This document shows, piece by piece, positions 30,216 to 38,457 of a stretch of DNA of 38,457 bases. The translations under genes and the position numbers were made by a program. Numbering within the stretch: the first letter of the stretch is position 1; each line of letters starts with the position of its first letter. The notes under the pieces are model-generated. The model made no database searches. It was given only the letters and a program-made list of their open reading frames with translations, and was not told where the DNA came from. Source of the stretch: a bacterium (GTDB lineage: Bacteria > Krumholzibacteriota > Krumholzibacteriia > LZORAL124-64-63); contig JAAEOA010000070.1 in the NCBI GenBank assembly GCA_024223715.1, positions 1 to 38,457 of the forward strand. Direction: 5' to 3'.

Positions 30216-30890
30216 CTAATCGCGGCTGAACATGAGCATAAAAACCAAACGAAAGAAGCGTCCGGTATCTACGAAAGGATTGATGCTACTTTCTTCGTCA
30301 CCATAAACTGTGGTAATGGCAGTGGATCCGATAGTAAAACCTTTGCGAGCAAGCCGCACAAGGATTTCAGATTCACTATCGTAACGAGTGGTTTTTAACT
30401 TAACTCCACGCAGACATTCACTGCGATAAAGGCGGTAGCCGTTCTGGCTGTCAGGAATATTGCAACCAGCAAGGGAGCTGATAACCCAGCTGGTGAATTG
30501 ATTGGTTTTCAGCCGGATCCAGGGCATGTTATCGGTTTGGGCCATCCGGGTGCCAACAACGACATCGAAATTTCCCTCTTTGGCTGTGGTAAGGAACGAA
30601 GCCATTTCTGCGGGAAGGTGTTGGCCATCGCTATCGAGTGTGAATACATAGTCTATTTTATTTTCCAGAGCCCAGGCGTAGCCAGTTTTCAGGGCTTGTC
30701 CTTTGCCTTTATTTATTTCATGGATAATGACTTCTGCCCCGGCTTCGGTGGCTACATCGGCGGTTCCGTCGGTGCTTCCGTCATCTACAACCAGGATCCT
30801 CAGATCTGGATGAAGGGACTTTATTTCTGAAATGACTTCCTTGAGGAAGCGGGCAGCGTTCAGGGCAGGTAGTATGGCGCCGGTGGTCAT
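30216..30890 (-). CDS. Family 2 glycosyltransferase (dolichyl/polyprenyl-P-sugar synthase-like)
   Basis: Soluble-looking GT-A enzyme of 224 residues. ATG 30890 is chosen because AAAGGA sits 5 bases before it; the frame extends to 30956 without a homologous start. Motifs: AILPALNAARFLKEVI, VVDDGSTDGT (35-43), NKGKGQALKTGYAWAL, DSDGQH (86-91, the metal-binding D-x-D) and DSQNGYRLYRSE. The pattern matches DPM1/GtrB-type enzymes but lacks the C-terminal membrane helices of GtrB. It likely makes a polyprenyl-P-linked sugar, which a GT-C protein such as the one at 25057 could use (inference). First gene of the surE-pcm operon. Confidence 0.88.
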   Translation of the reverse strand: MTTGAILPALNAARFLKEVISEIKSLHPDLRILVVDDGSTDGTADVATEAGAEVIIHEINKGKGQALKTGYAWALENKIDYVFTLDSDGQHLPAEMASFLTTAKEGNFDVVVGTRMAQTDNMPWIRLKTNQFTSWVISSLAGCNIPDSQNGYRLYRSECLRGVKLKTTRYDSESEILVRLARKGFTIGSTAITTVYGDEESSINPFVDTGRFFRLVFMLMFSRD

Positions 30891-31058
30891 TTTTTTCCTT
30901 TGGTCGTGGGAATGTTTGCTGGCTGGAGAATAACCTATGGCCAGTGGTTTGGGCAAGTGTTGAGAGCCGAGGATTGAAGGGGAAATGTTTTTTGCAGAAC
31001 TATTGTTTACAAAGGTAAATCATCTTTGGCAAAAAATGACGGAAAATCGTATGAGGAT

Positions 31059-31084
31059 AAAAAAAAGAGCAACACCAGTGGTGC
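31059..31084 (-). terminator. Probable terminator after tRNA-Pro(GGG)
   Basis: On the minus strand CACC-ACT-GGTG, extendable as GCA/TGC with a bulge, is followed by TC and then eight T. It separates the merR-tRNA unit from the GT2 operon. Confidence 0.5.
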
Positions 31085-31110
31085 AACCCTTGATTTCTGA
31101 ACAATCTAGC

Positions 31111-31187
31111 TGGTCGGGGCGAGAAGACTTGAACTTCCGACCCCTTGCCCCCCATGCAAGTGCGCTACCGGACTGCGCCACGCCCCG
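31111..31187 (-). tRNA. tRNA-Pro (anticodon GGG)
   Basis: A 77-nt cloverleaf on the minus strand: acceptor CGGGGCG/CGCCCCG, D arm GCGC/GCGC, anticodon stem CTTGC/GCAAG with loop ATGGGGG (anticodon GGG, plus-strand 31151-31153, reading CCC/CCU), T arm GGAAG/CTTCT with TTCAAGT, A73 and encoded CCA. Its acceptor and anticodon stems are identical to tRNA-Pro(CGG) 3 kb away. Confidence 0.97.
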
Positions 31188-31253
31188 ACCTAAGCTGTTT
31201 CACGGAAAATCCAATTGGGGGTTTCATTTCCGCCGGCACAATGTAATACCCGA

Positions 31254-31270
31254 CCTTGTTTTGGACAAGG
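31254..31270 (-). other. Hairpin after merR
   Basis: CCTTGT and ACAAGG form a perfect 6-bp stem with a 5-nt loop, 16 bases after the merR stop on the minus strand. There is no T-run, so read-through to tRNA-Pro(GGG) is likely. Confidence 0.35.
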
Positions 31271-31285
31271 ACCAAATGAAAGGTT

Positions 31286-31747
31286 TTAACCTTTACCTTC
31301 CATTTTTTTCAGAGGTTTTTCCGCTGATGGTTTAGATGAATCCTGGTTCAATTCATCGCCAAGCTTACGAAGCATTTGCAGAATATCCTGCAATTCACTC
31401 TTAATAGTTTCCATTTTCTGTGAATCATCGGCTTTTCCAAATCCCAAATCCATTTGAGGAATAACCTCTGCCTGGATTTCTTTGGATTTTTGTCGGGCCT
31501 GACGACGCATTTTCTGAGCACCGGCAATTTTAAAGCCGTCTTCGTACAAAAGCTCTTTAATGGCAAGAATTTCTTCAATATCCGCTTGGCGGTATCGTCT
31601 GCTGCCCGTTCGTGTCTTTTTGGGACGCAAGGTGGAGAATTCAGTTTCCCAATAGCGCAACACATGGGCCTTCACACCAATAATATTGGCGACTTCGCTG
31701 ATGGAATAATACAGCTTACTGGGATAATTTGGTTTCTTCGAAGTCAT
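31286..31747 (-). CDS. MerR-family transcriptional regulator
   Basis: 153 residues: N-terminal winged helix-turn-helix [31 protein letters not shown], then [38 protein letters not shown], the DNA-binding and helix-linker pattern of the MerR group that in many bacteria sits near pheT/ihfA. The C-terminal 60 residues are polar with a short helix ([19 protein letters not shown]) and no Cys pair, so no metal-sensing site is visible. ATG 31747 is preferred over TTG 31777. It follows gpsA by 51 bases on the same strand. Target unknown. Confidence 0.9.
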   Translation of the reverse strand: MTSKKPNYPSKLYYSISEVANIIGVKAHVLRYWETEFSTLRPKKTRTGSRRYRQADIEEILAIKELLYEDGFKIAGAQKMRRQARQKSKEIQAEVIPQMDLGFGKADDSQKMETIKSELQDILQMLRKLGDELNQDSSKPSAEKPLKKMEGKG

Positions 31748-31798
31748 GACCCTCAATCCTACGACAATGTTTGCCAATACCAGCGGCCCTGCCGTTAA

Positions 31799-32818
31799 CT
31801 AATCAAGTTCCGGTCGAAGGTCGCGTTCCATCAATTCCCGCATGGCCTGACGCGGGGGTTTGTTGGAGAATAACACATCGTGAACCTGTTTGGTAATAGG
31901 AAGTTCGACGTCCAGCTTCTCACTCAACTTCAGGGCTGCTTTAGCCATGTGAACACCCTCTACAACCTGGACCGCCCCTTCGAGGATTTCCTGCGGTGAA
32001 CGGCCGTCTTTGGTCACATCTTCACCAAAATTACGGTTCCTGCTGTGTTGGCTAATGCAAGTGGTAATCATGTCACCAATGCCGGCCAGACCAAAGAAAG
32101 TTTCTGACTGTCCCCCAAGGGCCATACCCAGCCGGGAGAGTTCCAACATGCCGCGGGTCATCAGCGTTCCACGGGTATTGTCTCCCGCTCCCAGTCCGTC
32201 AGCCATACCAACGGCAAGAGCAATGATGTTTTTAAAGCCAGAAGCAATTTCAACACCAGGAGTATCGTCATTAGTATAAACCCGGAAGAAAGGACCAGCA
32301 ATCCAGGTTTGCCAGTGGCTCCAGTCGGCTGTGCCGCACCCGGAAAGAACAACAGCCGTGGGTTGTTCAAGGGCCACTTCTTCGGCGTGACTGGGCCCCA
32401 GAAGCACACCTACGGGGTGTTGTTCCTGCTGCCCGCTACTGACCAGTTCTTCACCAATGACTTCGCTGATTCGTTTCAGAGTGGAGACTTCAAAACCTTT
32501 GGCCATGTTTACAATGGGCGCTCCAGAAGGAAACACCTTGCTGGCGGTAACCTTTTGCATGACAGAACGAACCGCTTGGCTGGGAACGACAATAAAAAGG
32601 ATTTCTGCGTTTTTGAGGCAATCGTCTAAATCCAAAGTTGCTCGCAGGTTTGGCGGGAGTTTTATATTACCCAGAAAATCTGGATTGGTACCGGTTCTAT
32701 TGATGCTATTGACCTGGTTTTCATCGATACCCCAGAGAACCACCCGTTCCCATTTGTGGGCTAAATGACGCCCAAAAGAAGAGGCCCAGCTTCCGGTTCC
32801 TAGAATTGCTGCTTTCAT
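31799..32818 (-). CDS. gpsA: Glycerol-3-phosphate dehydrogenase [NAD(P)+]
   Basis: Makes sn-glycerol-3-phosphate from dihydroxyacetone phosphate for phospholipids. 339 residues: Rossmann start AAILGTGSWASSFGRHLA (family GxGxW), IVVPSQAVRSVM, VNMAKGFE, LLGPSHAEEVAL, ASGFKNIIALAVGMADGLGAGDNTRGTLMTRG in two parts and GLAGIGDMITTC. The catalytic Lys of SGFKN is present. Full length. plsY lies 26 bases upstream in the same direction, so consecutive steps in glycerolipid synthesis are encoded together. Confidence 0.97.
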   Translation of the reverse strand: MKAAILGTGSWASSFGRHLAHKWERVVLWGIDENQVNSINRTGTNPDFLGNIKLPPNLRATLDLDDCLKNAEILFIVVPSQAVRSVMQKVTASKVFPSGAPIVNMAKGFEVSTLKRISEVIGEELVSSGQQEQHPVGVLLGPSHAEEVALEQPTAVVLSGCGTADWSHWQTWIAGPFFRVYTNDDTPGVEIASGFKNIIALAVGMADGLGAGDNTRGTLMTRGMLELSRLGMALGGQSETFFGLAGIGDMITTCISQHSRNRNFGEDVTKDGRSPQEILEGAVQVVEGVHMAKAALKLSEKLDVELPITKQVHDVLFSNKPPRQAMRELMERDLRPELD

Positions 32819-32844
32819 GATATTGAGCCCTTTCAGAGGTCAGG

Positions 32845-33552
32845 TCAGGAATTATTGCCTGAATTTGAACCGGAACCGGCACCGGCATCGGAATCTGAGT
32901 CTGTTTTGTTTTCCGCCCCACCAACCTTGGTCTCTGTTCCTTCTCTAATGCGGGCAATATTGGTTCGGTGTTTGAAAATGACCCACCCACAAATGCTTGT
33001 CACAAAAATGATAATGGTGCAACTGGGATTGCCACCCTGCAATTCAAAAAACAAAACAGCAAAAGGAAGGATTGAAGCGGCAGCAATACTGCCCACGGAG
33101 ACCATCCGCGTTGTCAGAAACACGGCAAGAAAGCAGATCAGGGTTACAACTATCGCCCAAGGGGCCAGAACTGCAAAAGCACCGCCTGTGGTTGCTACAC
33201 CTTTGCCACCGTGAAATCCAACAAAAGGACTGAAGGTGTGTCCCATGGAAGCTGCAAAACCAGCAAAAATACGGAAAAGATCAGCGGAAATATGAAAAGG
33301 AGTAGCAGCACCTTCGGGCCAGGTGCTAACCAGCCAGGTCATGAGAAATACCGCCAGAGCACCTTTGGCCATGTCCAGGAACAGGCACAGGGCTCCCCAC
33401 ATGGGACCAAGAGTTCGGAAAACATTGGTCGCACCAAGGTTGCCACTGCCATGCTGGCGCAGATCAATGCCTTTAACCTGTTTGCCAATAAGATAACTGA
33501 AGGGTGTGGACCCCAGGGCAAAAGCCAACAGAAGGAATACAATCAGAAGCAT
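32845..33552 (-). CDS. plsY: Glycerol-3-phosphate acyltransferase PlsY, with low-complexity tail
   Basis: Membrane enzyme adding acyl from acyl-phosphate to glycerol-3-phosphate. 235 residues with five membrane helices and the three family motifs: GIDLRQHGSGNLGATNVFRTLG, the DMAKGALAVFL helix, and FSPFVGFHGGKGVATTGGAF. The last ~25 residues (NKTDSDSDAGAGSGSNSGNN) are a Ser/Asp/Gly/Asn-rich tail beyond the usual ~200-residue length. GAAAGG precedes the ATG by 5 bases. In a der-plsY-gpsA run. Confidence 0.95.
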   Translation of the reverse strand: MLLIVFLLLAFALGSTPFSYLIGKQVKGIDLRQHGSGNLGATNVFRTLGPMWGALCLFLDMAKGALAVFLMTWLVSTWPEGAATPFHISADLFRIFAGFAASMGHTFSPFVGFHGGKGVATTGGAFAVLAPWAIVVTLICFLAVFLTTRMVSVGSIAAASILPFAVLFFELQGGNPSCTIIIFVTSICGWVIFKHRTNIARIREGTETKVGGAENKTDSDSDAGAGSGSNSGNNS

Positions 33553-33601
33553 GGATACCTTTCAAGCAAACGCAAAGTGAAAAATGTGAGTCCGAACTCC
33601 C

Positions 33602-34915
33602 CTACCTTTTTTTCATTTTTACAAAAATTCGGCTTCCCGTAAAGCCGAATTGTTTCCGAATCTGATTGTTAAGGAACCGCAGATAGTTGCGGGCGAAGAA
33701 CTTTGGCTCGTTTACCGACAAGAGAATAGTGGGTGGAGCGGTTTCAATTTGAGTTGCGTAATAGACTTTGCCCAGGCCCCCACCGTGAGCACGGGGATTT
33801 TGAAAGGACATTACCTTTTCCAGGAAACCATTAAGTTCTGAAGTACCGATACGTTTCTCACGTTCTTCATGAACTTCCCAGACTTTTTCCATAATTTTTC
33901 CCGTGCGTTGGCGTGATTCTGCACTCATGGTAAACCACGGCGCATAACCAAGGAACGGAACGTCGTCACAGAAATTATCCCAATGTTCGTTATGGGTATT
34001 GGTTTGTTTGTCCTTAATAAGATCCCATTTATTGAAAACAACAATTACACCCTTACCAGAATCGTGAATCAATCCGGCAATTTTGGCATCCTGATTAGCA
34101 GCGCCCCGTTCAGCATCGACCATCAGGATGGCAATATCACATTGCTCAAGAGCCCGAAAGGTGCGCATGTTGCTAAAGACTTCAATGGCTTCTTTGACCC
34201 TGCTTTTGCGTCGCAGGCCAGCCGTATCGATAAGCCGGATGGTTTTTCCGTGCCATTTGATATCTGTATGAACAGAATCCCGGGTCGTACCGGGAATAGT
34301 GCTTACCAGGGCGTCCTGCCGTCCGGTAAGAATGTTCAGCATGCTGCTTTTGCCAACATTGGGTCGGCCCAGAATGGCTACTTTCACATCGCAGGGATGT
34401 TCAACTTCCTGTTTCGGGAAACCATCAGCCACCAGGTCCAGAAGGTCGCCAATGCCATACCCATGAAGAGCACTGATTCCCTGAGGATCACCCAGTCCCA
34501 AACTGTAAAATTCAGAAATGCCTATTTGTTCTGATTCTTTTTCAATTTTATTCACCGCAAGCACCACGGGCTTTCCAATTTTCCGGAGGTCACGGGCAAT
34601 GCTTTCGTCCCAGGCCATGGGTCCTACTTTTCCATCGACAAGGAATAGAACCACATCAGCTTCATCAATGGCCAGACGGGCAATTTCCGTAACCACCGCG
34701 TCAAATTCACTAACGGCTTCTCCAAAAGGAATAATGCCACCGGTGTCCAAAAGCTGAAACGGGTGCCCGGCCCAGTCGGTAATTTCAGAGATACGGTCAC
34801 GGGTGACGCCCGCGGTCTCGTGCACAACCGAACGTTTGTCTCCGATGATACGATTAAAAAGGGTCGATTTACCCACATTGGGACGGCCAATAATGGCTAC
34901 GGTGCGCAAAGACAC
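33602..34915 (-). CDS. der: Ribosome biogenesis GTPase Der (EngA)
   Basis: Double-GTPase needed for 50S assembly. 437 residues: first G domain with GRPNVGKS (10-17), DTGG (57-60) and NKIE (122-125); second with GRPNVGKS (183-190), DTAGLRRKSRVKE and NKWD; C-terminal KH-like domain ending NQIRKQFGFTGSRIFVKMKKR. The start is GTG 34915 with AGGAG 6 bases before it. It lies between a DUF512 gene and plsY, the DUF512-der-plsY-gpsA order known in many bacteria. Confidence 0.97.
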   Translation of the reverse strand: MSLRTVAIIGRPNVGKSTLFNRIIGDKRSVVHETAGVTRDRISEITDWAGHPFQLLDTGGIIPFGEAVSEFDAVVTEIARLAIDEADVVLFLVDGKVGPMAWDESIARDLRKIGKPVVLAVNKIEKESEQIGISEFYSLGLGDPQGISALHGYGIGDLLDLVADGFPKQEVEHPCDVKVAILGRPNVGKSSMLNILTGRQDALVSTIPGTTRDSVHTDIKWHGKTIRLIDTAGLRRKSRVKEAIEVFSNMRTFRALEQCDIAILMVDAERGAANQDAKIAGLIHDSGKGVIVVFNKWDLIKDKQTNTHNEHWDNFCDDVPFLGYAPWFTMSAESRQRTGKIMEKVWEVHEEREKRIGTSELNGFLEKVMSFQNPRAHGGGLGKVYYATQIETAPPTILLSVNEPKFFARNYLRFLNNQIRKQFGFTGSRIFVKMKKR

Positions 34916-34975
34916 GTCTAACTCCTGCCGCGAGGCGGCTCAGATGGCGATATAAAAGGACTTATGAGGGGAACT

Positions 34976-36370
34976 TTAGCCTAATTGGACCCAGAAATCA
35001 ATAAAGCCCTCTTCTTCACCCACGTGAAGCCGGTGAGGCTGGTTGGCAGACATCTCTTCGAGGGTCATGCCATCGAGGGTCAAACCGTCATTATTGAAGA
35101 CTCTGGGAGAAAAAACAACGTCTCGCACAGGTGTTTGGGGTAATTCCAAAAGGCCCCGGAGCAAGTCCGCACCAGTCATCAGCCCGGCTACGGTGACGGT
35201 ATTTCCATAAAATGTATTGTCCAGGCCGATAACTTCCACTTCAGGAACCCTAAATGACTCCAGAATTGGTGTAAACTCACGTTTCCAGGCCTTGGCCGCC
35301 AAATGACTGGTCAAAACAGTCAAGGGTCGTTGAGGTTTGTCACCCTCTTCATCGGCCCACTGTAAGGCTTCTAGCCAGCTTTCTCTCAAACGTGGTGTCA
35401 GCCCTGCAGCGCTATCCACTTGCCAGAAACCGTCATATTGCTCGGGAAGCGGAAATTCAGCTCCGGTTTGCAAATAGAATTCATCACTGAGGTAAACCAG
35501 GCGGTAGCCCAGTTTTGTCAAAGCCAATGGCTGCCAGGATTCAACCTGCCTGATGGTTGCGGTAGCCAGGGTGTCACTCACGGGTTCCAGTTTAGTCAGG
35601 CCCTCGCGGTGTGCGCTCAGGCCAACCGGCACAATGGCTAAACTGCGAACTCCGCCCTGGCTTTCGTCGAATTCGCTGTCTTCGTTATTGGTTGTAAAAA
35701 ATCCTCCGGGAACTCCCCCATCTTCATTCAGGTCAGAATCGGCAGGAGTTGCCAGATCCAGCATATCGAAAAAAGTTTTTTCCAGAATAAGGCCATCGTT
35801 CCAGCCTGGACACAGAACAACCTGGGTATGGATTTCAATGCCTGATTCAGCCAAATTTTTTAAAATGGCCACCACATCCATGCGTTTTTTGATTCCCAGC
35901 ATGCGGGTTCTCACATCGATATCCGTGGCATGGACCGAAACATATAACGGAGACATCTTCTGTTCCTTGATGCGTTCGATGCCACGTTTACCCAAACTGC
36001 TCAAGGTGATGTAATTGCCATAAAGAAAACTGAACCTGTAATCTTCGTCTTTGACATAAATCTGGTCGCGCATGCCTTTGGGATTTTGGTCGACAAAACA
36101 GAACACACATTGCGCAGCGCAAGTTTTGAATTCCAGAGGAGCAAAACAACTGGTAACATCGTCGATGCTTTCAGGATCCATTTCCACAGTTACCCGGTCG
36201 CCTGTTTTGCGTTTGATAGTTAAGGTCGTGGTATCAGATTCCGGAGTGTAATAATACAGGTCGATAATATCCTCAACAGGACGGCCGTCGAGGTGAGTGA
36301 TGTGGTCGCCAAGCTGCCAGTCGTGTAGCTGGTTTAATGGCTTTGGAAATGGCATTATTAACATGAGCAT
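34976..36370 (-). CDS. DUF512 radical SAM protein with N-terminal PDZ-like domain
   Basis: 464 residues from ATG 36370 (TTG 36433 and ATG 36355 are alternatives; none has a good ribosome site). A PDZ-like start (DWQLGDHITHLDGRPVEDIIDL) is followed by the radical SAM cluster CAAQCVFC (CxxxCxxC) in FVDQNPKGMRDQIYVKDED, then YVSVHATDIDVRTRMLG and HTQVVLCPGWNDG, and the DUF512 C-terminal domain (AIVPVGLSAHREGLTKLEPV...GADLLRGL). This matches the family annotated as FeS-containing oxidoreductases next to der. The reaction is unknown. A ~15-residue Glu/Asp/Gly-rich loop (LNEDGGVPGGF..NNEDSEFDES) lies in the middle. Confidence 0.9.
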   Translation of the reverse strand: MLMLIMPFPKPLNQLHDWQLGDHITHLDGRPVEDIIDLYYYTPESDTTTLTIKRKTGDRVTVEMDPESIDDVTSCFAPLEFKTCAAQCVFCFVDQNPKGMRDQIYVKDEDYRFSFLYGNYITLSSLGKRGIERIKEQKMSPLYVSVHATDIDVRTRMLGIKKRMDVVAILKNLAESGIEIHTQVVLCPGWNDGLILEKTFFDMLDLATPADSDLNEDGGVPGGFFTTNNEDSEFDESQGGVRSLAIVPVGLSAHREGLTKLEPVSDTLATATIRQVESWQPLALTKLGYRLVYLSDEFYLQTGAEFPLPEQYDGFWQVDSAAGLTPRLRESWLEALQWADEEGDKPQRPLTVLTSHLAAKAWKREFTPILESFRVPEVEVIGLDNTFYGNTVTVAGLMTGADLLRGLLELPQTPVRDVVFSPRVFNNDGLTLDGMTLEEMSANQPHRLHVGEEEGFIDFWVQLG

Positions 36371-36475
36371 AGTGAGGTTAAGAAAACACAGGATGGATGC
36401 TGGGGCAACAAATGCTTGCGCCTTGTCCAGCAACCATCCTGAACCGGAGATACATTTGACTCAAACCTGAGCCAC

Positions 36476-38457
36476 TTATTTGATCAGCATCATTTTGCCA
36501 ACTTTGGCCTCATCTGAAGTGCGGACCTCATAGAAGTAAACTCCCGAAGAAACCGTATGTCCCTTTTCATTGGTCCCGTTCCACATAACGTGACCCCGAC
36601 CAGCCGGTTGTTCATCATTCATTAGCTGCTGAACTAACTGTCCCCGAAGGTTGAAGACTTTAACGCTCACTTTGTCGGCCTGGGGTAAAACAAATTCAAT
36701 GCGTGTACTGGGGTTGAACGGATTGGGATAGTTATTGGCCGAAAAACTGAAAACTTCAGGGACTGAAGAATGACATTCGCCAACAACCAGATCGAAGTAC
36801 CAATTAATGGCTCCGAGGATTTCATTACGTGCATTGGGCCCGCCTTGCGGGGAAGAGAAAATGAATGAAAGGTCATAGGGAATGCTGATGACTCGTGTGC
36901 TGGAATCTTCATTTAAAGTGGCGGCAGAATAGTGGTAGAGCAAGCCGCCTGGGTCGGTGAATTGAGCCAGTCGCTGAGCACCTTCAGCTGCGGTAACAGC
37001 ATCAAATGTATTGACGCTTGGACAGCCGCCATAAGTAATCCAAAATCCTGGATCTGAGAAGAGTGGATAATCCGGATCGTTTCGAACTGAAGGCGTGGTT
37101 TGGTTGCTGATCAGAGGACGAATATCATAGCCCACGTAATCAACTTTCAACACATCAGCGAGGAAATCTTCGTAAACAGATCCCGGAGTTTGCAGATCTG
37201 AAACCAAATTGTCACCACTGAAGAAGGCACACCGGTACCCCAATGCCAGCCATTGATTTAGCAGGGGGATGTCCGGACTTTTACCTTCAGATACGTTTCC
37301 ATCGCCAAGGGTATTGTTCGCAAGGATTCCGCTCGTGTAGAACAAAGCCTCGTAACCACTCATGGTTTCGGCAGTCGCCAGGCTACCGAGTCCATTACCC
37401 AGCCCACTGGATGCGTTGTTAGTTCGGAACACATCGAATTCGGTATTGCACATGGGGTCACTTTCAAGTGCTTGATACCAAATTTGGGAGACTGAATTTT
37501 GTCCGGCATCATCCCAGAACAAGAGTTTAGGTTGTCCGCCAGTGGCTCGTAGTCCGGGCAGGCAGTTCATGGTGAAGGATGAATTGTAGGCAAAGCGAGT
37601 GCCGAAATCACCAAAACCTTGAATATCGGCAGGCAATATTGTGGTCAGTACTTCGCCACCAAGCTCAGACTTTGCTTCGAAATAATAATGCAAAACATCA
37701 CCCGGAAAGAGGAATCCGCTGTCTGGTAAATCGTAGGCAAATCGATCTGGTACTATGATTCCGGAGCCATTGATACACGCCACACCATCTACAGAGCCAG
37801 TAATTCCCCAGCTTGGATCTCGTACTGAATCAAATACTGGATTTCTATTCATAGAATAATGCAAACGATTTACAGTCAGAGAACTGCCTGGTCTCATGGG
37901 TTGGACATTGCAAACCAGGGAATCGCCAGCGACATAAGGTCCGTCATGGTTGACTGCAATGGCTGCATCGAAACGAACATTCATACTGGCCGGATTACCC
38001 AAATCTATTTGACCGTTTTCAGGAAAACTATCCTGAGCTAAATTTCGCTCGTGGGTTATTAAACTGGGACCACTGTGAGGACTTGCAACCAGGCGTACAT
38101 TGTCGAAATACGGCGCCGGTGAGGCGTCATTACCCCACCATCCCCAAATCCAGCCGGCTTCGATGCAAGTTAGTTGGACCTGAACCGCTGTTCGGTTTTC
38201 AACAAGCAAGTCACCCACGGATAGATCGAATCTTTTGTATTTGGCATCATCGTAATAAACAAAGGTACGGTCCTGCCATGGGGCATATTCAATGAGGGCC
38301 GGATCTACGGCAGATCGAACAGACCAGGAATGAAATATACCCGGGGAGTCAGTTGATAAATCTTCATGCTGATATACATCATAACTAAATTGTAAATTTG
38401 AAAACTCATTGCCGGGCCAGGTAATGACAGGACTCTGAATAACATTCCACAGGTGAG
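36476..38457 (-). CDS. Secreted protein with FlgD-Ig/T9SS-like C-terminal module (5' end outside window)
   Basis: The frame is open to the window end (codons from 38455), so at least 659 residues are seen and the N-terminus is missing. The body contains beta-rich segments, aromatic-rich ends (WIWGWWGNDASPAPYFDNVRL) and SGYEALFYTSGILANNTLG, suggesting an extracellular beta-sandwich or peptidase-like protein with no recognised catalytic motif. The C-terminal ~90 residues open with NNYPNPFNPSTRIEFVLPQ and include VKVFNLRGQLVQQL and GVYFYEVRTSDEAKVGKMML, the FlgD-Ig/type A sorting signature of secreted proteins in FCB-type phyla. It precedes DUF512 on the same strand; a link is not evident. Confidence 0.85.
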   Translation of the reverse strand, partial: HLWNVIQSPVITWPGNEFSNLQFSYDVYQHEDLSTDSPGIFHSWSVRSAVDPALIEYAPWQDRTFVYYDDAKYKRFDLSVGDLLVENRTAVQVQLTCIEAGWIWGWWGNDASPAPYFDNVRLVASPHSGPSLITHERNLAQDSFPENGQIDLGNPASMNVRFDAAIAVNHDGPYVAGDSLVCNVQPMRPGSSLTVNRLHYSMNRNPVFDSVRDPSWGITGSVDGVACINGSGIIVPDRFAYDLPDSGFLFPGDVLHYYFEAKSELGGEVLTTILPADIQGFGDFGTRFAYNSSFTMNCLPGLRATGGQPKLLFWDDAGQNSVSQIWYQALESDPMCNTEFDVFRTNNASSGLGNGLGSLATAETMSGYEALFYTSGILANNTLGDGNVSEGKSPDIPLLNQWLALGYRCAFFSGDNLVSDLQTPGSVYEDFLADVLKVDYVGYDIRPLISNQTTPSVRNDPDYPLFSDPGFWITYGGCPSVNTFDAVTAAEGAQRLAQFTDPGGLLYHYSAATLNEDSSTRVISIPYDLSFIFSSPQGGPNARNEILGAINWYFDLVVGECHSSVPEVFSFSANNYPNPFNPSTRIEFVLPQADKVSVKVFNLRGQLVQQLMNDEQPAGRGHVMWNGTNEKGHTVSSGVYFYEVRTSDEAKVGKMMLIK

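Noticed and set aside
1-38457. CRISPR arrays, insertion sequences, prophage or toxin-antitoxin modules
   Set aside because: No repeat-spacer pattern, transposase, integrase or small paired toxin genes were seen in any frame.

Overview
The window is a 38 kb piece of a chromosome from a Gram-negative, probably uncultured bacterium. It is almost entirely housekeeping genes, packed into a few long operons. The case for a diderm with an outer membrane is an LptE-type lipoprotein, a Wza-type polysaccharide export protein and an NlpD-like LysM/M23 protein. A secreted protein that ends in a FlgD-Ig/'NNYPNPFNPST' C-terminal module points to the Fibrobacteres-Chlorobi-Bacteroidetes side of the tree or a nearby candidate phylum such as Krumholzibacteriota or Eisenbacteria. 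The phylum is inferred from gene content only; no search or tree was run.

Plus strand, 1-15.3 kb: a translation, division and isoprenoid block. It holds the 3' end of thrS, then infC-rpmI-rplT (preceded by a structured leader with a terminator-like hairpin and an apparent ATC start on infC), pheS-pheT, a ZapB-like coiled coil, zapA, a well-supported 6S RNA candidate, rny, folD, ispA, a divergent-PAP2 (DUF212) protein, dxs, nadK and recN. Most junctions overlap or are only a few bases wide. A tRNA-Arg(CCG) with its own promoter follows.

15.5-20.4 kb: two small membrane proteins, then surface-polysaccharide genes. These are a UDP-hexose 4-epimerase, a Wza-type export protein, an opposite-strand LPG-synthase-like flippase, and, beyond an AT-rich intergenic region with a perfect palindrome, a polyprenyl-phosphate sugar-1-phosphate transferase closed by a strong terminator.

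20.4-26.7 kb: a sigma54-type response regulator whose promoter sits so close that its mRNA may be leaderless, followed by lptE, holA and trxA with a terminator. Next come a DUF4870-like membrane protein (minus), an orphan PqqD-like protein and a large multi-pass GT-C-like membrane protein.

26.7-38.5 kb, minus strand: two conserved operons plus tRNAs. Read in transcription order, a FlgD-Ig secreted protein (runs off the window) is followed by DUF512 radical SAM protein, der, plsY, gpsA, merR and tRNA-Pro(GGG). After a probable terminator come GT2, surE, pcm, a COG2426 membrane protein, tRNA-Pro(CGG), nlpD-like, apt and tRNA-Arg(CCT). The nlpD-like reading frame runs without a stop through tRNA-Pro(CGG) and has no conventional start codon downstream of it.

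No CRISPR array, insertion sequence, prophage or obvious defence or toxin system was seen. The most interesting material is in RNA-level and start-codon architecture rather than in a new gene cassette.
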